Shown here: positions 11,167-21,249 of the stretch, piece after piece
Numbering within the stretch: the first letter of the stretch is position 1
How the letters are laid out: each line of letters starts with the position of its first letter
Translations under genes and position numbers: made by a program
The notes under the pieces: generated by a model
What the model was told of the DNA's origin: nothing
The model's database searches: none
The model's input: only the letters and a program-made list of their open reading frames with translations
Assembly (NCBI GenBank): GCA_024114885.1
Contig: CP099427.1
Span: forward strand, 992,001 to 1,056,000
Direction: 5' to 3'
Length of the DNA stretch: 64,000 nt
Origin: Septoria linicola
Lineage: Eukaryota; Ascomycota; Dothideomycetes; Mycosphaerellales; Mycosphaerellaceae

Positions 11167-12828
11167 TCACTCACTTCCAGGTCCGCCTGCATCGGCTCCG
11201 GTACGGTACCAGAAGACAAGCCAAAAGAACATCGCCAACGCGATAGGAGCCACGATGCTGTGAACCACTGAAAGCTGAGCCTTCATGCACAATGTCAGCG
11301 CATTCAGTCCACAGAAGGCGGACGACGAGGTCCGAAGACTGGTCTGCCATCGATGACACCGATTCCACCTACTGGCAGCGCTGGGGTCCCATCTTGCTCT
11401 GTGACGTGCTCCGTCGATTGCTCCGAGCCATACCCCGGTGGGTACATGGAGCCATTGTACAGCTCCGGAAAGATCTGAGACTGGTGTAATGTCAGCTCGA
11501 TTGCTTGCGACGAAGACTCTTCGAGTTGTGGCCACTTAGAAGGCAGGCCTACCATGACAGCAGGCGACTTGACCGAAGTCCTGGTCAACTGCTGGTACGC
11601 AGCCTTCATGCCAGGGTCCATGTTTGGATCTTCGGCCAGTTTCTCTGCAGCAAAAGACTGGAGACTGTCTGATGGTGCTCTGTGAGGATTGTCAGTGATC
11701 ACCAAAAGACGGTCTACACGGGAGAGGTACTCATACTTCTTACTTGCAGCAGCAGCCTTGCTTCTCAGCGCACGCTTGCCAGCTGGTCCGGGATCATTGA
11801 CTGACAGTACGCTCGTCAACTCATCAATGCAGCGCTGTGGCAAATCGCCACGAATGTCGACCTGAACAGCGACACCCTTCAACTTCTTGAGCGGCTCAAT
11901 AATGTGGATGTTCTTGAACAGCTTCGTGTGGAACTCCTGTTCATCAAACTGGTGAAACTTGCCGGTGACAGCATGGCGGATCATGACTGGTGATCGCACC
12001 GTCATGCCTGGGTGCAGCGGTCCCTCAATCGCGTCGCGCACAGCTTCGACTTCTCCCCCAAACGCGGACGAGTATCGAATTTTGAGCGGAAGAAACTTGT
12101 TCCCACATTCGAGGAACGTGTCGACAATGGTCCGAAGATTGATTTTGACATTGGCGACATCGGTGAGAAGATCGTTAGGCTTGTTAATGATAATGAGAAG
12201 GTGCTTGATCTTGGAGGCGGCCTCTGGTCGTTTCCTCCTAGATCAGCTTCGTCGACAACGGCCGCAGTTTGTAGAACAGGACTCACCTCACGAGACACGG
12301 CCTATGCTTGGGCACATGAAGCCCGGAGTCACTGCATCGCCAAAACGAACAAACCCGGTTTGACTACGGCAGCGCACCAAACACATTCTTCCCAAATAAA
12401 ATCGTCGTCGCCTCATAGTAAATTTGCTTGTTAGCCAGCAGAAGTCCTTTGTTGTTCATCACGTACGCCATGCGGGGGTTGTGTGCAGCGAGATCAGGCA
12501 TGAGCATGTAGTCTTGCTCGAGGAAGTCGAGCTCGCGCTCGCATTCATATTCTTGCTGGCCCGGGCGGGTGAGGAGGTGGGATGTGATTTTGTCGTGGCG
12601 AGCGCGGTCGGAAGGGGTATAAGGCGCGATGAGGAGGAGGGAGTAAATTTGGTCGCGGATCTGGAAATGATTGTTAGACGTGGATCGAGGAATGATGATA
12701 GTGAGTGGTATTCTGATTGTTTTGTGAATAGACATACCTCTCTTGGGAGTTTCTTGAGATGGGATCGGATCTCGATCGAGGATGCCCTCCTGTTTCTTCT
12801 TCGTCTTCGCGGCTCTCTTTGGTGCCAT
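11167..12828 (-). CDS. 2EXR-domain protein with putative C-terminal membrane segment; frame partly broken
   Basis: Multi-exon minus-strand gene. The 2EXR core is clear: LPREIRDQIYSLLL (after splicing 12737-12661), then LLLANKQIYYEATTILFGKNVF, then after an intron (about 12291-12238) RKRPEAASKIKHLLIIINKP and a long region reading FLPLKIRYSSAFGGEVEAVRDAIEG. Probable further introns lie near 11,750-11,690 and 11,550-11,480. A 92-bp intron (11372-11281, CTGAC branch) joins phase 0 to an exon ending VVHSIVAPIALAMFFWLVFW, a membrane segment, with stop at 11167. Two problems remain. The only obvious ATG (12828, MAPKRAAKTKKK) is out of frame with LPREIRDQ. A TAG at 12364-12366 interrupts the frame just after KNVFGALP, while the expected continuation (FVRFGDAVTPGFM) is in another frame. 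The gene may be a decaying pseudogene, or there may be an unrecognised upstream exon or base errors. Confidence 0.5.
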
Positions 12829-13052
12829 CGTGTCTTCGAATCTGGCAGATGTCAGTGCAAGAGTGAGAGTTGAGACACAAAGTTGAAAAAATGTGATGAG
12901 TTGTAAAGTTGGTGAAGCTCGCTTATGCTGCGCGTTTGAAATCGGGCGTTTGCATGCAGGTATGCGCATGCAGTCGTAAGGGTCTGGGTTGCTAGCACTG
13001 CAGTCAATACAGTACAGTCACTAGCTTCGTCCGAGGTGAGTAGTGAACATGG

Positions 13053-14216
13053 TCAGATGGCTCTCACGCCAACGCCGACACTTCCAGTGTCGAACAGTTC
13101 CACTAAGCCACTTCCCAAACATTCTGCCAGAACCCACTCGAATTGTAGCCCGTAGAACTGCTTCCATCTCCTGGTCTGGCCTGCAAGCACCCCACTCCAT
13201 TCGCCTCTCATCCTCTTGGCCTGCGACGTGGCATCTCCAAGAACGTTTCCATTCCACTTTTCCTCCAGTAGATCTCGGGTGGCCTCTTTGAAGCGTGGAC
13301 TGAGCTGCTTCAAGAGGAAGAGCAGATGCTGTCTCGCTTCGGTCAGCAACTTCAGATACGAACCCGTGCCCGGCAGACTGAGTGTCATCGTAGCCAGTGT
13401 TTTCTCGTTTCGTGATCTGTTATGCTGGGTTGCCAGTGTGCTGCCTCCACCTCCAGAATCGTGGATCGCACCATAGCCACCTACGGCAGCGAATGTTCCT
13501 GTTACGGCTGTATGTCCTGCTGTGGCGATTGGGCCTGCGGCTACACCTGTCGGCCGAGCAAAGAGATTCCCAACTGTGGAGGACAAAGCAGCCGGATTGG
13601 TGAGGAAGCCGGCTTCTACTAGACTTTTGACATCCGTTTCATCCAGTGTCACCACAGACGCTGTCTGCGAGGCCGGATTTGCCTGCATCAGAGCAATGTA
13701 TTTCTGCTTGAGATCTGCTTCCAAATCTACTGCTCCCCTCAAAAGACGCTCCTTCCAGTCTTCTACAATGACCACACCTTCCCCAACTGCCGTCCCGCCC
13801 TTACCTCGCCCAGGGATCGTCACTTTTCGGAGCTTGCCCTCTGCGACTAAGCGTGCAAGCTGACGTTCTGTTTCGGTCGTGGACACGCTCAGAGCGTGGA
13901 TGTGTGCGATGCTGACAATTGGTGGCAAGCGTGCGCGATACTGCAGCGTCTCAGATATCTGTTTACTGTTCATACCGGCTGCTCGGTCTGGGATCTCCTC
14001 AAAGGCATTTGACAGAACATGCCGGATAAGAGAAACAACATCTTGTCGAGAAGAGGTGGGCAGACGAGCGATGATGCCGAGATCATCAAGACGGTTATGG
14101 TCCAGCTCCTTTTCAGGAAGTGTACTGCTCTTGCGCAGACCGGGCTTCGTTCGCTGGGCAGTGGTGAAAGGTGAGGAAGACTTGCGGCGGAGAAGAGGAT
14201 TTGGTGTTTTGGGCAT
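13053..14216 (-). CDS. STK19-like winged-helix protein
   Basis: Single-exon gene, 387 aa from ATG 14216 (MPKTPNPLLRRKSSS). The STK19 family was first described as a kinase; more recent work treats it as a DNA-binding winged-helix protein in transcription-coupled repair. The pattern is a basic disordered N terminus, a helical segment (SRQDVVSLIRHVLSNAF), then LPPIVSIAHIHALSVSTTE-TERQLARLVAEGKLRKV and GVVIVEDWKERLL, which fit the STK19 helix-turn-helix and wing. A Gly/Ala-rich stretch follows (about 220-260), then C-terminal helices ending RRWKQFYGLQFEWVLAECLGSG. No kinase catalytic motifs are present. It is divergently arranged with the DGAT2 gene over a 515-bp shared upstream region. Assignment rests on motif resemblance, not a search. 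Confidence 0.65.
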   Translation of the reverse strand: MPKTPNPLLRRKSSSPFTTAQRTKPGLRKSSTLPEKELDHNRLDDLGIIARLPTSSRQDVVSLIRHVLSNAFEEIPDRAAGMNSKQISETLQYRARLPPIVSIAHIHALSVSTTETERQLARLVAEGKLRKVTIPGRGKGGTAVGEGVVIVEDWKERLLRGAVDLEADLKQKYIALMQANPASQTASVVTLDETDVKSLVEAGFLTNPAALSSTVGNLFARPTGVAAGPIATAGHTAVTGTFAAVGGYGAIHDSGGGGSTLATQHNRSRNEKTLATMTLSLPGTGSYLKLLTEARQHLLFLLKQLSPRFKEATRDLLEEKWNGNVLGDATSQAKRMRGEWSGVLAGQTRRWKQFYGLQFEWVLAECLGSGLVELFDTGSVGVGVRAI

Positions 14217-14731
14217 TGTTTCGAGATGGAGGCTCTGTTCAGCCCTGTCCACGGACCTCGTGTGCTGTTGATTGTGTAGGAAGGAATGGTGGTACAGAAG
14301 TCATATCAGAAGGATGGCGATTCGCCACTTCTTCAGCAACTCGTCCACACCGAAGACTGACAGCTGTCTACTGTCGACGTGAACATGTTCATGCTGATGC
14401 CTCGAGATGGCTCATCTTCACATGCAAAACCCGCACAGGCCCCAGCCGCAGCGGACTCGGTGCACTTCGGGAAATGCGTCACCACCACGCGTTTCGTGCA
14501 GGTTGAGAAACAAAATCCTGCCACGCATTTTCGAGCACGGAAGTGGTTGTATCGATTTGCTGGGAGAAAGCGGAGTAGTTGTAGATTGACCTTGCCATCA
14601 CTGTCATCTCTCTTTTATCGTAGGCGGCAGTATCTCTCGTCAATTGGGAAGAAAGAGCGTACTGCACCCCTGCCGACTACGTTAACTACTGCGCGCACGT
14701 CCAACGATCGCCGCCAGGTGAGGTAACGACC
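14217..14731. promoter_or_regulatory. Divergent intergenic region between STK19-like and DGAT2 genes
   Basis: 515 bp between two start codons pointing away from each other. No coding feature is supportable and no specific operator was recognised. Confidence 0.45.
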
Positions 14732-16554
14732 ATGTCTCTCAATCCCGAACCTGCCGATCCAGCAGAACGCGAAGACCACCACCTCCCTCCCAAAAGCTAC
14801 GCCGACGCTGTGGAAGAGGATCCCATTGACGCTCAAGATCCGATTCTCGACGAGAGCGCCATCAAAGAAACACCACCACGGCCAGTGCACAGCAGAAACG
14901 GCTCGGGAGAACCGCGCGCATTTGGCGAAATACTCGACGAAGCTCTCCCGTCGCCCGGCAGCCCAACCTTGAGACATCCTAAGGGCAGACTCGAGGCCAA
15001 GAAGAGTCGCGACACTTACGCCGGGGCTGTCAAAGAGCATTCGCCTGCGCCCAACGGACTGGCCAATGGTGATGGTCACGGCTTGCCAGTGAAGGAGATT
15101 GTGAGGAATAGCATCAATACACACACCTTTGACGGAGTCGGCGAGTCTGAGCCTCCTCAATCACCGACGAGGAGAGCCCATAAGCGAATCTCATCGCGCA
15201 CTTTGAACGGCGACGCGAACAGGCCAAAGTCATCGGATTCGCAAAAAGACATGACGGGGATTACAGAGAAGAGCAATGGCAAGGCGCTGGAGCCAAATGA
15301 CTTGTCCATTGATCTGATCAGGAACAAGAGTGGCGAGAACCTGGCTTCTGTCAAGCGGAATGAGGACGACTTCTTAAGCCTACAGCAGACCGAGGACAAG
15401 CCTGCAAATTCACGCCAAGTGCAGCGCGAGCGTCGAGACAGCGAGCTCACAAGCGGCAGACGGGCTGGTGAAGGCTGGGCGCGAAGTGCGGTGCGATGGG
15501 CTCCACTCAATGTGCCTGTGCAGCGCAGACTGCAGACACTCATGGTTCTGGTGCACACCTTGTCCATTGTAGGGTCACTCACGATCTTCCTATTTCTATG
15601 CGGCATTCCCCTCCTCTGGCCCATCCTAGTCCCTTATTTGGTCTACGTCCTCTTCTCGCAAGTCAGCGTAGACGGAAGTCTGGCACAGCGATCAGAGTTC
15701 TGGCGACGAAACAAGATCTGGTCACTTTTCGCCTCCTACTTCCCAGCCCGGCTACATCGAAGTCAGGAACTTGAGCCAAACAGGAAGTACATATTTGGCT
15801 ACCACCCTCACGGCATCATCAGCCATGGAGCTTTCGCTGCCTTCGCTACTGAGGCCCTCGGTTTCAGCCAACTTTTCCCAGGCATCACCAATACCCTCCT
15901 CACTCTGGACTCGAACTTCAGGATACCACTTTACCGTGAGTATGCGCTCCGCATGGGTCTCGCTTCGGTCAGCCGCGAAAGCTGCGAGAACATCCTCTCG
16001 AGGGGCGGACCGAACAAGGAGGGCATGGGTCGTGCTATTACGATTGTTGTCGGAGGTGCACGAGAATCACTTGATGCGAAGCCATACACTCTACGACTAG
16101 TCCTACGCAGACGGAAGGGCTTCGTGAAGCTGGCAGTCCGATGTGGTGCCGATCTTGTCCCCACGCTAGCTTTTGGCGAGAACGACATCTACGATCAATT
16201 CGATTCAGATAGCCATCCTTGGATTCATAAGGGTCAAATGTTCATCAAGAAATTGATGGGCTTCACGGTAAGCATAGACCGACCTGCAAGGCTAAGACGA
16301 CACTAACACCGCGTCAGGTCCCTCTCTTCCACGCCCGAGGCGTCTTCAACTACGATGTCGGCATGATGCCTTACCGCCGGCCCATCAACATCGTCGTAGG
16401 ACGACCTATACGCACAACCCAGAACGAGACACCAGATCCAGCATACGTCGACGAATTGCACACTCAATATGTAGCAGAACTGCAAAGGATATGGGATGAC
16501 TGGAAGGACACTTTTGCGCGAGATCGCAAAGGCGAGCTGGAGATTGTCGAATGA
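14732..16554 (+). CDS. DGA1: Diacylglycerol O-acyltransferase, DGAT2 family
   Basis: Catalyses the last step of triacylglycerol synthesis, acyl-CoA plus diacylglycerol, at the ER and lipid-droplet surface. Exons 14732-16267 and 16318-16554 (50-bp intron GTAAGC...CAG with a CTAAC branch) give 590 aa. The family signature is clear: a double hydrophobic segment at about 270-309, KYIFGYHPHGIISHGAF with the HPHG active-site motif at 358-361, VVGGARESLDAKPY, RKGFVKLAVRCGADLVP, and after the intron VPLFHARGVFNYD and RPINIVVGRPI. Unusual for the family is an N-terminal extension of about 260 residues that is low-complexity and rich in Ser, Glu, Arg and Asn, where yeast Dga1 has a short tail; it is probably disordered and could carry phosphorylation or targeting signals. 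Start context is acgaccATGtc. It shares an upstream region with the STK19-like gene. Confidence 0.9.
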
Positions 16555-16893
16555 TCAAGTTGATACTCAACCAGGCGTGCGGCAGACAGCGGGACTAAAC
16601 GATAAGTGTATATTTATTGTACAACTGTTCATAATCTTCTTCGTGTATCGTGTAGAGCTTCCCATTCTCATCTCAAGCTAGCGCGTGTGCCGCTGATCGA
16701 CTTCGCAATTCAGTTAAGCTGCATGATCTACACATCAACCAGCCGAGCTCAGGCAAGAGCCATCCGAGCTTTTTGTTCCGTCCCAATGCTTTGCCGCAAA
16801 GCTTGCTCTTCTCGCGATGTAGACTACCACTTCACATCAATTCTTTGTGATCACACTTGTCTTCCTACCCATTTTTACGAAGCAGCACAAACC
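16555..16893. other. Intergenic, no gene seen
   Basis: 338 bp between the DGAT2 stop and the iminopeptidase-like start. The ORF from 16606 runs through it only because it is in frame with the downstream exon; upstream of ATG 16894 it has no family similarity. Confidence 0.4.
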
Positions 16894-18053
16894 ATGACCG
16901 CAACACAACCACTACAAATTACAACAGGCTACATCCCCTTCCATTTTCCCTCTCCCAGTTCCTCTCCCAGTTCTTCCTCTTCTTCTAAATCCCTCTCATG
17001 CTCTACATTCTACAAACTCATCGGCCCTCCACCTTGCTCCTCCAACACACCTCCACTAATCATCATCCACGGCGGTCCAGGCGCAGGCCACGATTACTTG
17101 CTCCCTTTCGCAGCGCTATGGACCAAACTCGGCATTCCGGTGATATTTTACGATCAGATTGGTTGTGGGAGGTCGACGAGCGTCGATGAAGTTGTGAAGC
17201 AGTGTGGTGGTGAGACGGAGCTTGCTCATGGAGCATTTTGGAATGAAAAGTTGTCACTAGCGGAGTTGGTGGGTTTACTGGATAGCTTTGGACTGAAGAG
17301 GAAGGACGGGATGGGGTATTGGGTTTTGGGACAGAGGTAAGTCAGAATTTCAATTTATGGTTGAGATGAGTTGGAGACATCATTTTCTGTTTTGTTTCAT
17401 GATATCTGTTGATGTTGGGTACACTTGACTGACACGATCGTTTTCTTGGATGCGTATAGTTGGGGAGGCATGCTCGCAGCTCGATTTGCGGCTTCTTCTC
17501 AACGTTCTCGAGGGCTCAAGCGCTTGATCCTAGGGAGTGCTCTCGCCGATATGGATTTGAACATTAAAGGCATCCAGCTCATCCGAGAGCAGTCTCCTGC
17601 TGAAACGCAAGCCGCTCTGAAGGAAGCCGAACAATTGGGAACCTTTGATGGTCCAGCGTATAAAGCCGCACAAGCCCACTTCTCCAGCACGCACGTCTGT
17701 CGTGCTTCTTCATCTGCCTCTTGCGTGCCATCGGAAGATTTGTTGGCGTCGATGAAAAATCTGCAAGAGGCTAGGACGATCTACCGCACGATGTAAGGCC
17801 AAATAGTCTCTTCATCGATGGGACTCTGGTAGGCTGGAGTGTTGTGCCGGATCTGGAGCATATTACCGTCCCGACGTTGGTGTACAATGGACAGTACGAC
17901 GCCTCGCATGACATTGCTACTGCGCCGTTCTTTGAGCTCATCCCCCGTGTAAGGTGGATTACTTTCCCGGATGCAGGGCATATGGTGCATTTGGAAGGGC
18001 CGGAGTTAAGGGAGAGGGTGATGGAGGTTGTTGGGAGATTTCTTGTGTCGTGA
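16894..18053 (+). pseudogene. Proline iminopeptidase-like alpha/beta hydrolase with frameshift
   Basis: Alpha/beta-hydrolase fold, peptidase S33-like. Exon 1 16894-17336, 123-bp intron 17337-17459 (GTAAGT, CTGAC branch, TATAG), exon 2 from 17460. The intron falls inside the nucleophile elbow: splicing creates GQSWGG with Ser148. The oxyanion motif HGGPGAGHDY is at 59-68, followed by FYDQIGCGRS. The frame stops at 17793-17795 (TAA after RTIYRTM). Conserved family sequence then resumes in another frame: GPNSLFI-type segment, VPTLVYNGQYDASHD (catalytic Asp) and FPDAGHMVHLEGPELRERV (catalytic His) to the stop at 18053. A single-base deletion near 17,795 explains this. No valid intron removes it: the only GTAAGG...TAG option is 40 bp and leaves the wrong frame. 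Either a recent pseudogene or a base error. A Ser-rich low-complexity tract lies near residues 18-35. Confidence 0.7.
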
Positions 18054-18480
18054 TGCGTAGATCAGCGATTCAGAGAGGGGTTAGGTAGCGGCGAGAATGC
18101 ATCACTCTCGTTCTTACTCGTCGGCTACGTCTGCAGTCTTACGCGTCCTGATTCGAGGGAGAATGTCTGTCGCACAGCGGAGCCCACGTACAAGAGCTGG
18201 AGCGAGACGTGAGAGCCAGTTGGTAATGTTGTCCATGGCTCCTTGGTGCACATCACAGTCCACGGTGTGGTGCAAGAGATCTTCAGAATAGCTCGACGTA
18301 CTACAATTTTAGGACCGTGTCGGCAGCTGTCGCATTACACCTTGCTTCCCCAATAATCTCCGCATCAATTCTGGGGTTGAACTTCGATCAAAGTCCTGGG
18401 CTTTCGAATCGCTGTCTTAAGGGCGCTTGTTCCCTTCTCAGATGCTCTGTATGAAATCCAAGCAAGCAGTCATTGTGGAC
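18054..18480. other. Intergenic, no gene seen
   Basis: Convergent 3' region between the hydrolase and the F-box-like gene. Only short featureless ORFs are present. Confidence 0.4.
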
Positions 18481-19497
18481 TCACAATGCCTCGATGTATC
18501 GTGAGTCCAGGTACCAGATAACGTCCTCCGTCTCTGATCTTGCTTCACTAAGTATCTCCGCATCAGTCATTCGCCTGAACTGATACGGCAGACCTTGACT
18601 TTCTAGTTTTTGCTTCATGTTCGCGACGTGATATGCAGTCAAGGAGTCATTGCATAGCTCCTCAAAGAATGCCCGCCCCACTTCGTCGATCATCTGGCTG
18701 TACATTTCGCAAAGTATCGGTAGTGTGTACCATCGTGGTACCTTGGAACAGGGCGACTTGAGTAAATGCGCGGTGTCCATGAGCAATTGCTTTGTGCAGC
18801 CTACTGCGTTCCCAACGGCCGAGTAGTCTGTCCATGATAATTGTCGTGTTTGCAGCATCATGTTGATGAAGTTCATCACTTTGTCGTAGTGAGAGCCGTA
18901 CCACATGCTGTAATGATCTTTAGTTCCATCATGTAGGTAGAAGTTTCGCAGGGTTTTATGGGCTAGCAAGGCTTTGACCCAATCTACTTGCTCGATCTGT
19001 GCGATGGATGGTAGAGATTCGCCTGGACGCCATTGCCGGCAGATGACAGTGTGGCGAACCTCGAGCTTTGTTAGATGCGAGCAGTATCGTAAGAGCGACG
19101 GGAGGAGATGTCCAAAGTCTGTCGTGGCATCATGTAGCTGGTCGCTACGCTGAAAGCGCACAACGAGGCAGATGGCTGAGATGATACGACCGAAACCTGC
19201 TGTTCCATGGACCAGGTGGTCCAGAGAGGCCACATCAACCCTGAAGGCTTGATTGCGCTTCCATGACCTTTGTGCGATCTGAAGCCATCTCCTCGAAATG
19301 GTAAGCTCTGGCGTCAGTGGTCGCCGTGCCTGCCATCCGCGACGGAAGCCGTAGGATTGGACCGAGCGGGAGAGGTCTTAGCCCTCGGTTGAGGGTGGGA
19401 CGGTGAATCGCGTACTTATAGACTCAGCGTAGGCATAGTCGAAAATCGTGTCAAGCAGTTCTTGTGGTATAGAGAATAAGTCGGTGGATTCTGACAT
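18481..19497 (-). pseudogene. F-box-like gene with in-frame stop at codon 40
   Basis: One frame runs for 339 codons from ATG 19497 to the stop at 18481 and is broken only by a TAA at 19378-19380. Before the stop the protein has an F-box-like start (LFSIPQELLDTIFDYAY). After it the frame continues with LSRSVQSYGFRRGWQ, LTISRRWLQIAQRSWKRNQ and a 250-residue helical region including LLPSLLRYCSHLTKLEVRH, typical of fungal F-box-like proteins that count residues along a helical scaffold. The lesion is GGC TAA GAC; a CAA-to-TAA change (CpA to TpA) would account for it. I see no convincing intron around the stop: the only GT upstream (GTACGC) is a weak donor. It could also be expressed as two fragments. 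Divergent from the FMP52-like gene. Confidence 0.6.
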
Positions 19498-20126
19498 CGT
19501 GCTTGTAGGACTCTCTGCGGGTATAATGCGTGACAGTCCTCGAATCCCGCTGTACTGTATGGTTCAAGTCGACTGACAGTGCTCTGATGCTAGGTGGTGT
19601 TGAGTAGGGACTGCCTCACAACAAGCTTCTGTTGCAGCACTGGTCGGTAGGGATCGTGGCAAGGGATACTTGCCGAGCAGTCAGGCTGTGATGTTATACT
19701 TCTCAGATCCAATTCGAGCCAAAGGATAAGTCCATAGCTCAATGGCATTCGCTCCTCGACTCCATCCACGTCAATGTCTCGGACGCGACAAAGGCGCGTC
19801 TTGAGCATCGCGCCGGAACTTCGGGATCCGCCGACATGACGAAGTTTCGGACAGATTTCGAAGACAGGGAGTCAGCATCAGCTAAATGGTCAAGAACTCT
19901 TGAGCACCGACGAAGACGAAGGTGTCTTGTGTCTCAAGGCCGAGATGGACCCTGCAACGGGTCTTCATAATTAGCGCTGCTCAGGAATGACGCTAACTAG
20001 CGGACCTTCGCACGATGACGCTCCTTAGCGCCTGCCTTGGCTTCATGCTACTTATGCATACGGAGATAAGAGCATTTCTGTTTCATCCTTCTGACATACC
20101 CTCACAGCATCGCATCAATACACACC
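19498..20126. promoter_or_regulatory. Divergent intergenic region
   Basis: 629 bp between the F-box-like start and the FMP52-like start. No coding feature or recognisable regulatory site was seen. Confidence 0.4.
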
Positions 20127-20873
20127 ATGGCAGTCGCAGCAGTATTTGGCAGCACCGGCGCTGTCGGCAGCAACATCCTAAGCACACTTCTCGGTAGCCA
20201 GGCCTTCACCTCCATCAAGACGATATCGCGACGTCTCCCTGCAGACCAATCCCCAAAGCTTGAAGCCATCGAAGAAGCCGACTCATCGAAATGGGGTGGC
20301 CAGATCAATACCCTCAGCCCTAAACCTGATGTTGTATTCAACGCCGTCGGCACTACTCGAGCTGCTGCAGGTGGTATCGAGAACCAGAAGAAGATCGACC
20401 AGGACCTTTGCATTGAGATCGCCAAAGCCGCAAAGGAAGCCGGCGTCAAGACTTATGTGTTTATCTCGAGTGCAGGTACCAGAGGATTCTTAAGTGGCTA
20501 CGTGCCGTATTCGAAAATGAAGGTCGCTGTTGAGGATGCCATCAAGGACCAGGACTTTGACCAGGCCATTATTGTGAGACCGGGCATGATTCTCGCCCGC
20601 GAAAAGCCAAAGGCCCCATTGGCAGAGAAGATTGTGAGCAGTCTTCATATGATTAGCCCGGCCTTTCAGGATAAGATTGGTTTGTCTACAGCAGAGGCAG
20701 TGTTTCACTCAGAACTTGTCACTGACGAGATTCTAGGCCAGGACCAGAAGATCATTGGTCGTGCAGCAGTGGCAGCAGTCAAGCTCGCACAAGAAGGCAA
20801 AGCGCCTTCAAAGTACTGGGTGCTTGAGCAGGCTGATGTGGTCAAGTATGGCAGGGATGAGTGGAAGGAGTGA
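20127..20873 (+). CDS. FMP52: FMP52-like mitochondrial outer-membrane protein, atypical SDR
   Basis: Single exon, 248 aa, close to the usual 230-250 of fungal Fmp52. It has the NAD(P)-binding Rossmann N terminus VFGSTGAVGSNIL (residues 6-18), an internal FNAVGTTRAAAGG, the strand VFISSAGTRG, and a YSKMK pair (Tyr128, Lys132) that matches the SDR YxxxK catalytic arrangement. FIVRPG-like IIVRPGMILARE follows, as in HTATIP2/TIP30-type SDRs. Yeast Fmp52 was found at the mitochondrial outer membrane; substrate unknown. The ATG (cacaccATGg) is well placed. The neighbouring P450 follows on the same strand after 376 bp; no functional link is evident. Confidence 0.85.
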   Translation: MAVAAVFGSTGAVGSNILSTLLGSQAFTSIKTISRRLPADQSPKLEAIEEADSSKWGGQINTLSPKPDVVFNAVGTTRAAAGGIENQKKIDQDLCIEIAKAAKEAGVKTYVFISSAGTRGFLSGYVPYSKMKVAVEDAIKDQDFDQAIIVRPGMILAREKPKAPLAEKIVSSLHMISPAFQDKIGLSTAEAVFHSELVTDEILGQDQKIIGRAAVAAVKLAQEGKAPSKYWVLEQADVVKYGRDEWKE

Positions 20874-21249
20874 CGAAACTCCACGCGAAGTGAAGAGTAT
20901 ACTCTTTACTGTGCTTCGAGCGCACACTGCTTGACATGCTGAGCAACAACCACCAGATACCCGTATTCTAACCTTGCAGCACTTTGCTCATCTTTGACCT
21001 CGCCAAGAGATGGGTCCTGCAAACCACTGCATCGGGCTTGAGCATGACGCTACCGCAAGTCGCTTAAGTTATCATTTAGATTCATGCACTTCGCAGCAGT
21101 CGCAGCACAAGTGGTGGGTGTGCAGGTGTCCACTGACCAGGGAGCTGTCGATAACCTCGACAGCGTCCCGCCGAGCTTAGATACCTTCCGCCTATGCCTT
21201 CAGATAATGACACAGCTTGCCCGCGAGAATAGCGGCAAGTGCGAAGCGC
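20874..21249. other. Intergenic, P450 upstream region
   Basis: No coding feature. An ORF extension of the P450 frame begins at a TTG (21217) and is not used here as the start. Confidence 0.45.

Noticed and set aside
21217..21249. N-terminal extension of the P450
   Set aside because: It starts at TTG; the membrane anchor begins properly from ATG 21250.
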